DNA of 64,000 nt from Streptomyces rhizosphaerihabitans. Its GTDB lineage: Bacteria; Actinomycetota; Actinomycetes; Streptomycetales; Streptomycetaceae. The notes below the pieces were generated by a model. It had not been told where the DNA came from, did not search any database, and saw only the letters and a program-made list of their open reading frames with translations. Made by a program: the position numbers and the translations under genes. Shown piece after piece: positions 32,941-40,354 of the stretch. The DNA lies in NCBI RefSeq assembly GCF_025399795.1, contig NZ_JAODTZ010000025.1, forward strand, positions 62,001 through 126,000, read 5' to 3'. Within the stretch, counting starts at the first letter, position 1. Every line of letters begins with the position of its first letter.

Positions 32941-33240
32941 ACTGCTCTCCTTCCGTACACGCGGTCTCCCGCCGTCCCTGTGCAGTCATACGGGGGCGCG
33001 GGCCCGGACGTTCAGCGCGCCACCGCACCTCGGACCAGCGTCAGGCCGGGCCGGCCACCGCCGCAACTCGCCCTCACGGGGTGAACTCGGCTCATCCCAG
33101 GGCACGTTGACGGCCGGGGAGCTCACACGGGTCCTTGCGGACGCGGGGCCCTCGCCATGGACAATCCATGGAGCCGAGTTGGCGGAAGGTTGACCAAATC
33201 CCTGGAGATCACTGACGGACCCGTCTATAGGGTCGGCCGC
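32941..33240. other. Divergent intergenic region
   Basis: About 300 bp between the divergent peptidoglycan-binding protein and DUF6445 genes. An inverted pair of CCATGG hexamers separated by five bases lies at 33155-33171. TTGACC at 33191 and TATAGG at 33225 could belong to promoters, but they are too far apart to be one pair. No gene seen. Confidence 0.4.
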
Positions 33241-33921
33241 ATGCCCCCACAGCCTCCGAGGACTCCGGCGTTGCCGGTCCTCCCCTACAGGAAACCCACC
33301 CGCGACCGGGACTACTGGGTCTTCGACAACGTACTGCCCGACGCGGACGCCGTACGGGCCCGGTGCGTCGGCAAGGACGACTGGGTCAAGGGCCATCCGT
33401 ACACCTCGGAGAGCTGGCCGGGTCTGCGGACGATGCCCGGGCTGGAACCGGACGAATTGACGCGCGTAGAGCGGCTGGTGAAGAAGGCCACCGGCGCGCA
33501 GAGACTGTGGCAGCAGTCGACTCCGTCGGGCGCCACGCTCAACCACAACTGCGTCCAGGTCGTCGGCAAGGACGAGGGTGAACCCCGCCCCCACACGGAC
33601 TCCCGCGCCCTGTGCCGTTACGCCGCGGTGCTCTATCTGAACCCGAACGTCCCCAAGGACTGCGGAACGAGCTTCTTCCGGCAGAGCCTGCCGGGCGGCC
33701 GGCTGGGCGGCAACGTCGTCGTCGCACCGCACAACAACCTGGTCGAGGCCCTCGGTACGCGTTTCGTCCCGCCGGACTCCTTCGTCGAGGACATCCGCGT
33801 CCCGCACCGCTACAACCGGTTGCTCCTCTACAACGCCAACCTGATGCACAGCGCCACCGACTACTGCGGGACCACCATGGAGGACAAACGGATGACCGCA
33901 GTCTTCTTCTGGATGGCGTGA
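33241..33921 (+). CDS. DUF6445 family, 2OG-Fe(II) oxygenase-like protein
   Basis: About 226 residues. A 2-oxoglutarate/Fe(II) facial triad can be traced: H-x-D in RPHTDSRALCRYA near residue 118 and a distal His in NANLMHSATDY near 205, with an Arg in YNRLLLYN that could bind the co-substrate carboxylate. It starts DYWVFDNVLPDADAVRA after a short lead. ATG 33241 is only about ten bases after TATAGG, so the mRNA may be nearly leaderless. Substrate unknown; such enzymes hydroxylate small molecules or peptides in the cytoplasm. A strong terminator follows. Confidence 0.82.
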   Translation: MPPQPPRTPALPVLPYRKPTRDRDYWVFDNVLPDADAVRARCVGKDDWVKGHPYTSESWPGLRTMPGLEPDELTRVERLVKKATGAQRLWQQSTPSGATLNHNCVQVVGKDEGEPRPHTDSRALCRYAAVLYLNPNVPKDCGTSFFRQSLPGGRLGGNVVVAPHNNLVEALGTRFVPPDSFVEDIRVPHRYNRLLLYNANLMHSATDYCGTTMEDKRMTAVFFWMA

Positions 33922-33958
33922 TCCGGACCGGCCGCCAGGCCGGCTACCGGCGTCAGGT

Positions 33959-33988
33959 GCGGCCCCGGACCACGAAGTCCGGGGCCGC
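33959..33988 (+). terminator. Terminator hairpin after DUF6445 gene
   Basis: Perfect 12-bp GC-rich stem (33959-33970 with 33977-33988), six-base loop, followed by TCTCCTTT. Confidence 0.88.
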
Positions 33989-34143
33989 TCTCCTTTGCCC
34001 TGGGCCGGAACGTGCGGATGAAGAGCGAGTAGATGAAGAGCGTCTTCGATTTCGAGACGAAAACCGGACATTCCCAGACCGCTGAGGGATTACATCTCTC
34101 CCAAGTTCTGGTGGCCGGGAGATGTGCTCGTCATGATGGGCGC

Positions 34144-34503
34144 ATGACCTTGGCCTCCAGAGCCATGACGCGACTGGCCAACTGGCCCGATCTCGCGGAG
34201 TCCCTGCCGAGTTGTGGCACGGGACGCGCACTGTGTGCGGCGCAATGCGAGATCGTCCACTTCCATTCGGACCACGATGTCGACCTGCACCTCACGGACC
34301 GGGCGATCCGGCGCTTCGAGGACCATCTCAAGACCTCCACGGCCATCCGCATGGTGCCCGGCTCCCGCTGGGTGACCATCCATCTCGAAGTCGACTCGGA
34401 CATCGACCTCCTGCTGACCCTGGTGAGCGTCGCCCTTCAGGCCCATCTGAACGGGCACATGGCGGGCGACGACATCTTCTCGGCGAACTGCAACGACCGC
34501 TGA
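34144..34503 (+). CDS. DUF5519/luciferase-domain small protein
   Basis: A 119-residue protein matching the small family often called luciferase domain-containing: MTLASRAMTRLANWPDL, EIVHFHSDHDVDLHLT, then PGSRWVTIHLEVDSDIDLLLTL. Despite the name it has no bacterial luciferase fold that I can see. It resembles phosphoribosyl-like alpha/beta small domains. ATG 34144 is chosen as the family start; the longer frame upstream adds non-conserved residues. Function unknown. Convergent with the LAETG protein gene, with a shared terminator between them. Confidence 0.8.
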   Translation: MTLASRAMTRLANWPDLAESLPSCGTGRALCAAQCEIVHFHSDHDVDLHLTDRAIRRFEDHLKTSTAIRMVPGSRWVTIHLEVDSDIDLLLTLVSVALQAHLNGHMAGDDIFSANCNDR

Positions 34504-34638
34504 CGGTCCAGGTCGAGAAGCATCGCTGCCCTGTCGGGAAGCGGCGCTGCCCTGACGAGACCGTCGCGGCCGAACGCTCCCTCGCGCCGGCCCTGAAGTC
34601 GAGGGCTTCCGCCACGGAAGCGCGCCGGCGAGAACAAC

Positions 34639-34683
34639 GAAGAGCCCCGGCACTCGCGCGGGACGCGAGTACCAGGGCTCTTC
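34639..34683. terminator. Terminator hairpin between convergent genes
   Basis: Arms containing GAAGAGCCC and ACTCGCG (from 34639) pair with CGCGAGT and GGGCTCTTC (to 34683), with a few central mismatches. It lies between the DUF5519 gene and the end of the LAETG protein gene. Confidence 0.75.
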
Positions 34684-34715
34684 ACCGGGTCATCGGCGAG
34701 CGACGACGCGGTGTG

Positions 34716-35651
34716 TCAGGAGCGGGCGCCCGTCGCGCGCCGACGGCGGGTGGCGACGGTGATCGCGGCACCGGCCGCGAGGACGGTCACGGCCGCGCCC
34801 GCGATCGGCAGGGTGCTGCCGCCACCGGTCTCGGCGAGACCGCCGGACGGGGTCGACCCGCCGCCGTTCGGCGAGGGGGCGGCCGGTGTGGCCGAATCGG
34901 GGGCGGACGGGGCCGCGGACGACTCGGGAGCCGAGGGAGTCGCCGGAGTCGCCGGAGTCGCGGGCGAGGACGAGGCGGGGGTACCCGGCGTCTGCGCGGG
35001 CGGCGTCGAGGCCGACGGGGTCCCGGGAGTGGTCGGCTGCGCGGTGCAGTCCTTCTTACCGCCGTTCCACGCCATGATGAGCTTGTCCTTGATGACCGCG
35101 TGGTCCGGCCCAGCCGGCAGGTCACCGTGCTCGAAGCCGTCCTGGGCCTCGTGCTTGCCGTCGAACTTGACCGCGCCGCGGTACAGGTCGATCTGCGCGA
35201 AGCAGCCGGCGTCGGGCACCGAGATGTCGAGGGAGTCCGTGGCCCCCGGCTTCACCGAGACGGTGTCGAGGTCGTGGAAGACCTGGACTCCGGAGGTCTT
35301 GAAGGTGTCGCCGTGCGTGCGGTACGCGGCCAGCGAGGCGGTGCAGTTGCCGGCGTCGTCCGCGGCGCGGACCTTGATGTGGACCTTGCCGTCGTCGGTC
35401 GGCTTCAGGTTCTCGTCGTCGACCCGGACGGAGTCGTAGAAGTGCGTACCGTCCAGGGAGAACTGACAGCGGTCGGTCGCGGTGGCCGTACCCGCTCCCT
35501 GCCCGGGGGCGAAACCGCTGCCGGTCTTGTCCCAGCCGTCACCGCCGGGCTTGTCGGACGCCGACGCGGTCGTGGTGACCGCACAGAGAGCGAACGCCGC
35601 CGCGCCCGTCCCCAGCAGGCAGCGAAGGGTGACACGTCTCGCTTTGGACAT
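34716..35651 (-). CDS. LAETG-anchored surface protein (sortase E substrate)
   Basis: A 311-residue secreted protein. The signal peptide is residues 1-31 (LLGTGAAAFALCAVTTTASA). A globular domain of about 32-200 has four cysteines (CQFSLDG, NCTASL, GCFAQI, DCTAQP). The following Pro/Thr/Ser/Ala stalk spans about 205-270. The sorting signal is LAETGGGSTLP, then a hydrophobic helix (GAAVTVLAAGAAITVA) and a basic tail (TRRRRATGARS). LAxTG is the signal used by Streptomyces class E sortases. It should be attached to the cell wall; the globular domain is unrecognised. ATG 35651 starts a clean signal peptide. A good promoter lies at 35784-35812. Confidence 0.9.
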   Translation of the reverse strand: MSKARRVTLRCLLGTGAAAFALCAVTTTASASDKPGGDGWDKTGSGFAPGQGAGTATATDRCQFSLDGTHFYDSVRVDDENLKPTDDGKVHIKVRAADDAGNCTASLAAYRTHGDTFKTSGVQVFHDLDTVSVKPGATDSLDISVPDAGCFAQIDLYRGAVKFDGKHEAQDGFEHGDLPAGPDHAVIKDKLIMAWNGGKKDCTAQPTTPGTPSASTPPAQTPGTPASSSPATPATPATPSAPESSAAPSAPDSATPAAPSPNGGGSTPSGGLAETGGGSTLPIAGAAVTVLAAGAAITVATRRRRATGARS

Positions 35652-35783
35652 GCGGATCCCATCCTGATGATGCGAGACCCGGTCGACGGCAGCGGGGCAG
35701 CACTCGGCAGCCTGGGGCCGTCCCGGGGATGAGTGGTCGAAGAACACTGGACCCCTTGGTCATGTGGGCCGCAGCTCGACCAC

Positions 35784-35812
35784 ATATTCGATCACCGTCT
35801 ACGGACTGTCAA
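35784..35812 (-). promoter_or_regulatory. Promoter of the LAETG protein gene
   Basis: On the minus strand, -35 TTGACA (35812-35807) and -10 GAATAT (35789-35784) are exactly 17 bp apart, a near-consensus vegetative sigma-factor promoter. It lies about 135 bp upstream of the LAETG protein start. Confidence 0.65.
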
Positions 35813-35868
35813 CTTCACTTCATACGCGGGTACTTCACGAGCGGACACGAATCAGCCACATAGGGAAT

Positions 35869-35914
35869 CGCGTGCTCCGTGGCGGTCGGCCAAGCGACCG
35901 CCACGGAGCACGCG
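35869..35914. terminator. Perfect 20-bp hairpin in a divergent region
   Basis: Stem 35869-35888 pairs perfectly with 35895-35914 around a six-base loop. It has terminator quality, yet lies between divergently oriented genes with no annotated gene running into it. Confidence 0.7.
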
Positions 35915-36036
35915 GTGAGAGCGCACTTCGGTACGCGCGCTCCGCGCGGGCGTCTCGGCGAGGGCGCTTCACGGGCGCGGCCCGGCGAAGGCGATCGCCC
36001 GGGAATCGATCAGGGCAACCAGTCCCCTGATCGAAG

Positions 36037-36049
36037 GGCACCGAGTGCC
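36037..36049. promoter_or_regulatory. Operator GGCACCGAGTGCC before the TetR gene
   Basis: The palindrome GGCAC-CGA-GTGCC lies 32 bp upstream of the TetR start at 36081. It matches the palindrome at 36876-36888 upstream of the Zn-ribbon gene at 12 of 13 positions, arguing for one regulator acting on both. Confidence 0.65.
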
Positions 36050-36080
36050 ACCGCCTCCGCTTCGGTTCTGGTTTCCGACC

Positions 36081-36815
36081 ATGAACGAGGCACCGGGGCG
36101 CCGCGAGCCCGCCGACACGGCCACCGCCAAACCGCCGATGCGGGACGCCTTGGTGGGAGCCGCTTTCCAGCTCTTCCTGGAGCGCGGCCACGAGGAGACC
36201 ACGGCCGACGGCATCGTGGCGCTCGCCGGCGTCGGCCGCCGTTCGTTCTTCCGCCACTCCCCCTCCAAGGAGGACGTGGTCTTCCCCGACCGCGAGCACC
36301 GCCTGGCCGACATGACGGCGTTCCTGAGCGAGGAGGCCGACACGGACGACCCGGTGCAGCACGTCTGCGACGCCGCCCGGCCCGTCCTGCGCATGTACGC
36401 CGGGAACCCGACGTTCTCCGTCCAGCGCCACCGCCTCACCAAGAGGGTCCCGGGCCTGCGCGTGTACGAGCTGTCGGTCGTCTGGCGTTACGAGCGCGCC
36501 CTCGCCGAGTATCTGCGCGGGCGCTCGGCCGGGACGCCCGCGGACGCACTGCGCGCCGATGTCGTCGCCGCGCCGGTGGTCGCCGCGCACAACAACGCCC
36601 TGCGCTCCTGGCCGCGTTCGGACGGAACGGGGGATGCCGAGCCGGCGGTCGACCGGGCGCTCGGGTGCGTACAGAACACGTTCGGCCCCTCGTCCGGCGA
36701 ACCGGCACACAAGGAGCCGGAGGAGCCGGAGGACGTGGTGGTGGTCGTCTCGCGGCGCGGGGCGCCGATGTGGCGCGTGGCCCAGGAGATCGAGTCGGCC
36801 TTCGGGCGGGGCTGA
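36081..36815 (+). CDS. TetR family transcriptional regulator
   Basis: About 244 residues. The HTH is around 40-62 (TTADGIVALAGVGRRSFFRH), with the typical TetR SFFRHFxSKE-like end (FFRHSPSKEDVV). The C-terminal domain resembles the MftR/mycofactocin-type TetR group, and the last 40 residues are acidic then hydrophobic (EPEEPEDVVVVV). I start it at ATG 36081, because a GTG at 36045 lies inside the operator palindrome. It very likely represses itself and the Zn-ribbon gene 140 bp downstream, since both share the GGCACYGAGTGCC operator. Confidence 0.9.
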   Translation: MNEAPGRREPADTATAKPPMRDALVGAAFQLFLERGHEETTADGIVALAGVGRRSFFRHSPSKEDVVFPDREHRLADMTAFLSEEADTDDPVQHVCDAARPVLRMYAGNPTFSVQRHRLTKRVPGLRVYELSVVWRYERALAEYLRGRSAGTPADALRADVVAAPVVAAHNNALRSWPRSDGTGDAEPAVDRALGCVQNTFGPSSGEPAHKEPEEPEDVVVVVSRRGAPMWRVAQEIESAFGRG

Positions 36816-36853
36816 GCGGAAGCCGGGCCGACCGCACCCCGTTCCATTTTTAC

Positions 36854-36895
36854 GGTACACAGTACCTTTACGTGTGGCACTGAGTGCCATAGCCT
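36854..36895 (+). promoter_or_regulatory. Promoter with two palindromic operators
   Basis: -35 TTTACG (36867-36872) and -10 TAGCCT (36890-36895) have a 17-bp spacer. The spacer is filled by TGGCACTGAGTGCCA (36875-36889), and a related palindrome GGTAC-ACA-GTACC (36854-36866) abuts the -35 box. Both have the form GGYAC-N3-GTRCC, with centres 22 bp apart (two helical turns). A repressor bound here would block RNA polymerase directly. Confidence 0.72.
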
Positions 36896-36955
36896 GTGAT
36901 CGTGCACGGCGATCCGCGCACATCGGATTCCGGCTGAGCGCAGGGAGATGACATC

Positions 36956-37372
36956 GTGTACCACCCAGGAATCGCTCTCCACCCGGGCATCGGCCCCGTG
37001 ACGGACGTGCTCGACACCGGTTCCGCGGAGCACACCGGGGACGTACTGCTCTTCCAGCGGTGCCACTGGTGCGCCACCGCCATGTACAACCGCCTTCTCT
37101 GCCCCGTGTGCGCGGGCAGCGACCTGCGGACAGAGGCGAGCGCGGGTTCGGGCGTCGTGCGCCACTCCACGGTGATCCACCGCAACACACCGGCGGCCCG
37201 CAACGTCTCCCTCATCGAGATGGCGGAGGGCTTCACGGTCCGGGGCCGGGTCATGGGCTCGCCCGCCACCATCCACAGCGGCGACCGGGTCCAGCTCTCC
37301 ACCGCCCAGGACCCGGTACGCAGGCAGCCGGTGTTCCAGCTCGTCGACGGCCCTTACAGCGGCTGGAACTGA
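36956..37372 (+). CDS. Zn-ribbon OB-fold protein (DUF35 type)
   Basis: A 138-residue protein with a rubredoxin-like zinc ribbon (CHWCATAMYNRLLCPVC, residues about 40-56) followed by an OB fold (about 65-130; STVIHRNTPAARNVSLIEMA, FTVRGRVMGSP). DUF35 proteins bind acyl-CoA and act with thiolases or hydroxyacyl-CoA enzymes in lipid or polyketide metabolism, but no thiolase is encoded nearby. GTG 36956 follows GGGAGATG. The promoter carries two operators apparently bound by the adjacent TetR protein, so expression is likely induced by an acyl-CoA or related ligand. Confidence 0.9.
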   Translation: MYHPGIALHPGIGPVTDVLDTGSAEHTGDVLLFQRCHWCATAMYNRLLCPVCAGSDLRTEASAGSGVVRHSTVIHRNTPAARNVSLIEMAEGFTVRGRVMGSPATIHSGDRVQLSTAQDPVRRQPVFQLVDGPYSGWN

Positions 37373-37464
37373 GAACGGCGGACGGTCCGCACCGCCCGCC
37401 GCGGTCCGCCCGGGGCCCGAAGCGGCGGGCCGAAAGCAGACGTGCCGGGAACGGACAGCCGTGC

Positions 37465-37507
37465 GCGGCTGAACGAACCGGCGTGCGGGACCGGTCCGTT
37501 CAGCCGC
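37465..37507. terminator. Bidirectional terminator hairpin
   Basis: A 17-bp stem with one mismatch (37465-37481 with 37491-37507) and a nine-base loop. It lies between the convergent Zn-ribbon and PL3 pectate lyase genes. Confidence 0.8.
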
Positions 37508-37520
37508 CGGGCGACGACCG

Positions 37521-38327
37521 TCAGCCGTAGGTGATATCGGACGTCGCGTACTTGCAGTAGGTGCCGTCGGGGCCGCTGCCGTTCGTCGTCGGCTCCGCCC
37601 CGGTGTTGTTCCCTATGTATTTCTGGCAGGGGACGATCTTCTTGCTGCTGTCCCCGACGATCTTGATGGACTTGAGGGTCGCGCTGTCGCCGTAGTTGGT
37701 GTTGATGCCGACGAGTTTGCTTCCCTTGTAGGTCGCCTCGATGGTGTTGAGATTGATCGTCCGCTTGTACTGCGTCTTGCAGTTGCCGCAGGACCGGACG
37801 AACGTGCCGAAGGTCTGCACCGCGAAGTTCGACACGTTCAGCGTTCCGGCGCCGTTGAACTGGAACACCTTGTCGCTGGCCTCCTTCGCGCCACCGCCGC
37901 TGACGGTGTACACGTTGGACGACGAGGAGCCGAGGAACGTCGCCGCGTCCTCGCCGACGTCCTCCCACCAGACGTTCTGCAGCGTGCAACTGCCCAGGCA
38001 GTGAATGCCGTCCGCGGCGGGCGCGCCGATGATGACGTTCTTCAGGACGGTTCCTGCGGCCAGTTCCAGGATCGGCCCCTGGTCCTCGTCCTGGCTGTCC
38101 GAGCCCAGGTCGCCTGTGCCGTAGAGCCGCTTCATCCCGTAGTCCTTGGTGCCGGAGACCGAGATGGTGGAGGAGACGGCCTGACTGCCGGTCGCGGTGG
38201 GCCAGGTGGCGGCGCTCGCCGGCGTCAGGGCGCCGTCGGCCATCACCATGGCGGCCGAGAGGCCGAGCGCGGCGAGGGTGCCGGTCAGGGCGCGCCGCCG
38301 GGCGCGCGGGCGTGCTGATGACGTCAT
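37521..38327 (-). CDS. Secreted pectate lyase, family PL3
   Basis: A 268-residue secreted enzyme. The signal peptide is residues about 1-39 (RRRALTGTLAALGLSAAMVMA, cleavage near PASA-A). The remaining ~230 residues are a compact PL3 beta-helix: GPILELAAGTVLKNVIIG, ADGIHCLGSCTLQNVWWEDV, then EDAATFLGSS and FVRSCGNCKTQYKRTI. Several cysteines typical of the family are present. It cleaves polygalacturonate by beta-elimination with calcium, outside the cell. The PL1 gene lies 133 bp upstream in the same direction, so the two may be co-transcribed from the PL1 promoter. Confidence 0.94.
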   Translation of the reverse strand: MTSSARPRARRRALTGTLAALGLSAAMVMADGALTPASAATWPTATGSQAVSSTISVSGTKDYGMKRLYGTGDLGSDSQDEDQGPILELAAGTVLKNVIIGAPAADGIHCLGSCTLQNVWWEDVGEDAATFLGSSSSNVYTVSGGGAKEASDKVFQFNGAGTLNVSNFAVQTFGTFVRSCGNCKTQYKRTINLNTIEATYKGSKLVGINTNYGDSATLKSIKIVGDSSKKIVPCQKYIGNNTGAEPTTNGSGPDGTYCKYATSDITYG

Positions 38328-38391
38328 GTCCCGATGCCTTCTTCCAGGTGGGGGTGGTCGGGTAGCGATGGTCCGGCGGAGGTGGCCGGGT

Positions 38392-38473
38392 GGGCATTGC
38401 TCGATGGCGGAGGCCGTCAGAGCTTTCCGTCAGATGGGGATTGCCCGACGGCCGGGGCCGTCAGAGCTTTCCG
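38392..38473. repeat. Duplicated 38-bp segment at the end of the PL1 gene
   Basis: Units 38392-38429 and 38436-38473 match at 33 of 38 positions. The second unit contains the last codons and stop of the PL1 gene, and the first is a copy just downstream of it. Both share GGCCGTCAGAGCTTTCCG. Confidence 0.7.
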
Positions 38474-39438
38474 GTGCCCGCGCCGGACGTCACCGAGGCG
38501 ACGACGGTCGAGGCCGGTTCGGCGGTGTAGCTGTAGGGCGGCTTCGTGAAGGTGCCCACCTGCGAGATCTCGGTGGCGGCTCCGCCGAGATCGTTGCCGG
38601 TGAGGTTGGCGTAGCCGTCCACGTCGCTGTCGCGGTTCGTGGTGACGGCGACCGACGTGCTCCGGAAGACGTTGTTCTCGACGAGCATCTGGGCGCCCAT
38701 ACGGGAGTGCACGGCGGTGTCGGCGCCGACGACGTAGTTGTCGTAGAAGTGCCCGGTGCCGAAACGCAGGCTGGGGATGCGGGAGTTGACGTTGTTGAAC
38801 CAGTTGTGGTGGTACGTCACCCGCAAGTGCCCGGTGTCCTCACTGGCGTTGCTGTCGCTGTGGCCGACCAGCGAGCCCTTGTAGTGGTCCTTGAAGGTGT
38901 TCCAGGAGACGGTGACGTAGTCGGACGCGTGGGTGATGTCGACCAGGCCGTCGTAGTAGTCCTTGTCGTGGTCACGGTCGGAGGAGAAGGCGTTGTGGTC
39001 GATCCACACCTTCGTCGAGGCCTGGACGGTGATGCCGTCGGCGGGCGCGACCGGCTTGCTGATGTTCAGGTTGCGGACGACGACGTTGGTGACCTTCTTC
39101 AGGCGCAGTCCGCCACCGGTGAAACCGGATGCCGAACCGACGCCCAGGACGGTGGTGTTGGAGCCGATGTCGACCTGGCCGCTGAGCGAGATCAGACCAC
39201 TGACCTTCACGATCTTGGCCGTGTCACCGGTGACGGCGGTCTTGAAGGCGGCCAGCGTCGTGACGGTGACGGCGGTCGCGCTGCCGCCGCCGGTGGTTCC
39301 GGCGCCGAAGCCGACCGGCGCGGTCTCGGCGGCTCCGGCCGACTGCGGCAGGACGAGTGCCGTGGTGACCGCCAGGGTGGCGGCCCCGGCCGTCAGCAGG
39401 GCGAGGCGGGAACGCTTCAGTGGGGGGCGAGTACGCAT
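38461..39438 (-). CDS. Secreted pectate lyase, family PL1
   Basis: A 325-residue secreted pectate lyase. The signal peptide is residues 1-36 (LLTAGAATLAVTTALVLP, cleavage near AGA-A). The parallel beta-helix bears VWIDHNAFSSDRDHDKDYYD near 150 (vWiDH motif and calcium-binding Asp residues) and VTYHHNWFNNVNSRIPSLRFG near 215, with the catalytic Arg in the SRIP block. It degrades polygalacturonate or pectin outside the cell together with the adjacent PL3 enzyme. Its promoter (39635-39663) contains a LacI-type operator, and a GntR-like palindrome lies in the leader, so it should be induced by pectin breakdown products and repressed by preferred sugars. Confidence 0.95.
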   Translation of the reverse strand: MRTRPPLKRSRLALLTAGAATLAVTTALVLPQSAGAAETAPVGFGAGTTGGGSATAVTVTTLAAFKTAVTGDTAKIVKVSGLISLSGQVDIGSNTTVLGVGSASGFTGGGLRLKKVTNVVVRNLNISKPVAPADGITVQASTKVWIDHNAFSSDRDHDKDYYDGLVDITHASDYVTVSWNTFKDHYKGSLVGHSDSNASEDTGHLRVTYHHNWFNNVNSRIPSLRFGTGHFYDNYVVGADTAVHSRMGAQMLVENNVFRSTSVAVTTNRDSDVDGYANLTGNDLGGAATEISQVGTFTKPPYSYTAEPASTVVASVTSGAGTGKL

Positions 39439-39590
39439 GCGGGTGTGTCCCTTCGGAGTCGACCGTTAATCAGGTGCACGAACATCGTTCCTGTATCTGA
39501 ACAACACATCTCGCGCGACATGACGCATACGGGCTGAACGCGGGCCCGAGACGGCGACTTGCCCAGGTGGTGCGGCTCGGAGATCCGATG

Positions 39591-39604
39591 TCTCGTATAC
39601 GAGA
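39591..39604. promoter_or_regulatory. GntR/FadR-like palindromic operator in the leader
   Basis: TCTCGTATACGAGA is a perfect 14-bp palindrome with the GTATAC core often bound by GntR-family regulators. It sits about 30 bp downstream of the PL1 -10 box, inside the leader, where a bound protein could block elongation. Confidence 0.6.
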
Positions 39605-39634
39605 TGTCACACACGGGTCACGCTGCTGAACGGG

Positions 39635-39663
39635 AACGTAAACGGTAAGCGCTTTCTAGTCAA
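39635..39663 (-). promoter_or_regulatory. PL1 promoter with LacI-type operator in spacer
   Basis: On the minus strand, -35 TTGACT (39663-39658) and -10 TACGTT (39640-39635) are 17 bp apart. The spacer contains the palindrome AAGCGCTT (39647-39654) within GGTAAGCGCTTTCT, a classic LacI-family operator core. Repression by direct occlusion is expected. Confidence 0.72.
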
Positions 39664-39780
39664 CGCTTCCCACAGAACACATCCGGCCAACTCGCGAACC
39701 AGATGGCTACCCACACCCCGGCAAGCCGGGCCGGCCCGCCCTTGCGCGCGCCGCGACCTGGCCGGTGGTCCGCCCCGGAA

Positions 39781-39842
39781 AGCCGAAAGCGGCCGTACGG
39801 GGGTCCGGGTTGTGCGGGACCCCCGTACGGCCGCTTTCGGCT
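39781..39842. terminator. Very long perfect terminator hairpin
   Basis: A perfect 26-bp stem (39781-39806 with 39817-39842) around a ten-base loop. It lies about 70 bp beyond the stop of the minus-strand F420-type gene, and also insulates the pectate lyase promoter. Confidence 0.88.
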
Positions 39843-39912
39843 CACGGCGTCACGAGGTCAAGGAAGACGGTACGGCGGCGTCAGGGAGAGACGGTGCCGC
39901 GGCGATACGGCG

Positions 39913-40299
39913 TCACGAAGAGAGGGTGATACGGATGCCGACCGTGCCGCTCTCGCCGCGGCGCAGGCGGCTGCCGAACAAGGTGAGACGGCCCATCACC
40001 CCGTACTTGCGGGCGATGAGCTTCCGGTAGCGGGCGGTGTCCGCCGCGTCGACGATCTCGGCCGTGGCCGGGACCGGCTCCCCTGTCGGCCTGCCGCGCA
40101 CATCGCACGGGCCGACCGTGACGTCGGCCCGGTTGCGGATGCGCTTCACCTTCCAGCTGTCCGCGACGGTCCAGGCGCCGAGCGCCGTACCGTCCCGCAC
40201 CACCCACACCGGCGTGGCCACCCCTGTACCGTTCTTGCGATAGCTGGTGATCAGCAAGTACTTGCCCGATCCCAGCGCGTCCAGCGAAGCCTCGTCCAT
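39913..40299 (-). CDS. PPOX-class F420/flavin-dependent oxidoreductase
   Basis: A 128-residue split-barrel protein starting MDEASLDALGSGKYLLITSY, followed by GTGVATPVWVV, RIRNRADVTVGPCDVRGRP and a C-terminal TLFGSRLRRGESGTVGIRI. This fits the small PPOX family whose actinobacterial members use F420 (or FMN) to reduce small molecules. Length is typical. ATG 40299 is the family start. Cytoplasmic, monocistronic, substrate unknown. Confidence 0.88.
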   Translation of the reverse strand: MDEASLDALGSGKYLLITSYRKNGTGVATPVWVVRDGTALGAWTVADSWKVKRIRNRADVTVGPCDVRGRPTGEPVPATAEIVDAADTARYRKLIARKYGVMGRLTLFGSRLRRGESGTVGIRITLSS

Positions 40300-40354
40300 G
40301 GCCGCAGTGTAGGCGGACCCTTCCGCGAACCCCATGGCGCCCGAGCCGTCCGGG

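Noticed and set aside
33191..33230. A promoter formed by TTGACC (33191) and TATAGG (33225)
   Set aside because: The gap of about 28 bp is far from the usual 16-19 bp, so they cannot be one promoter.
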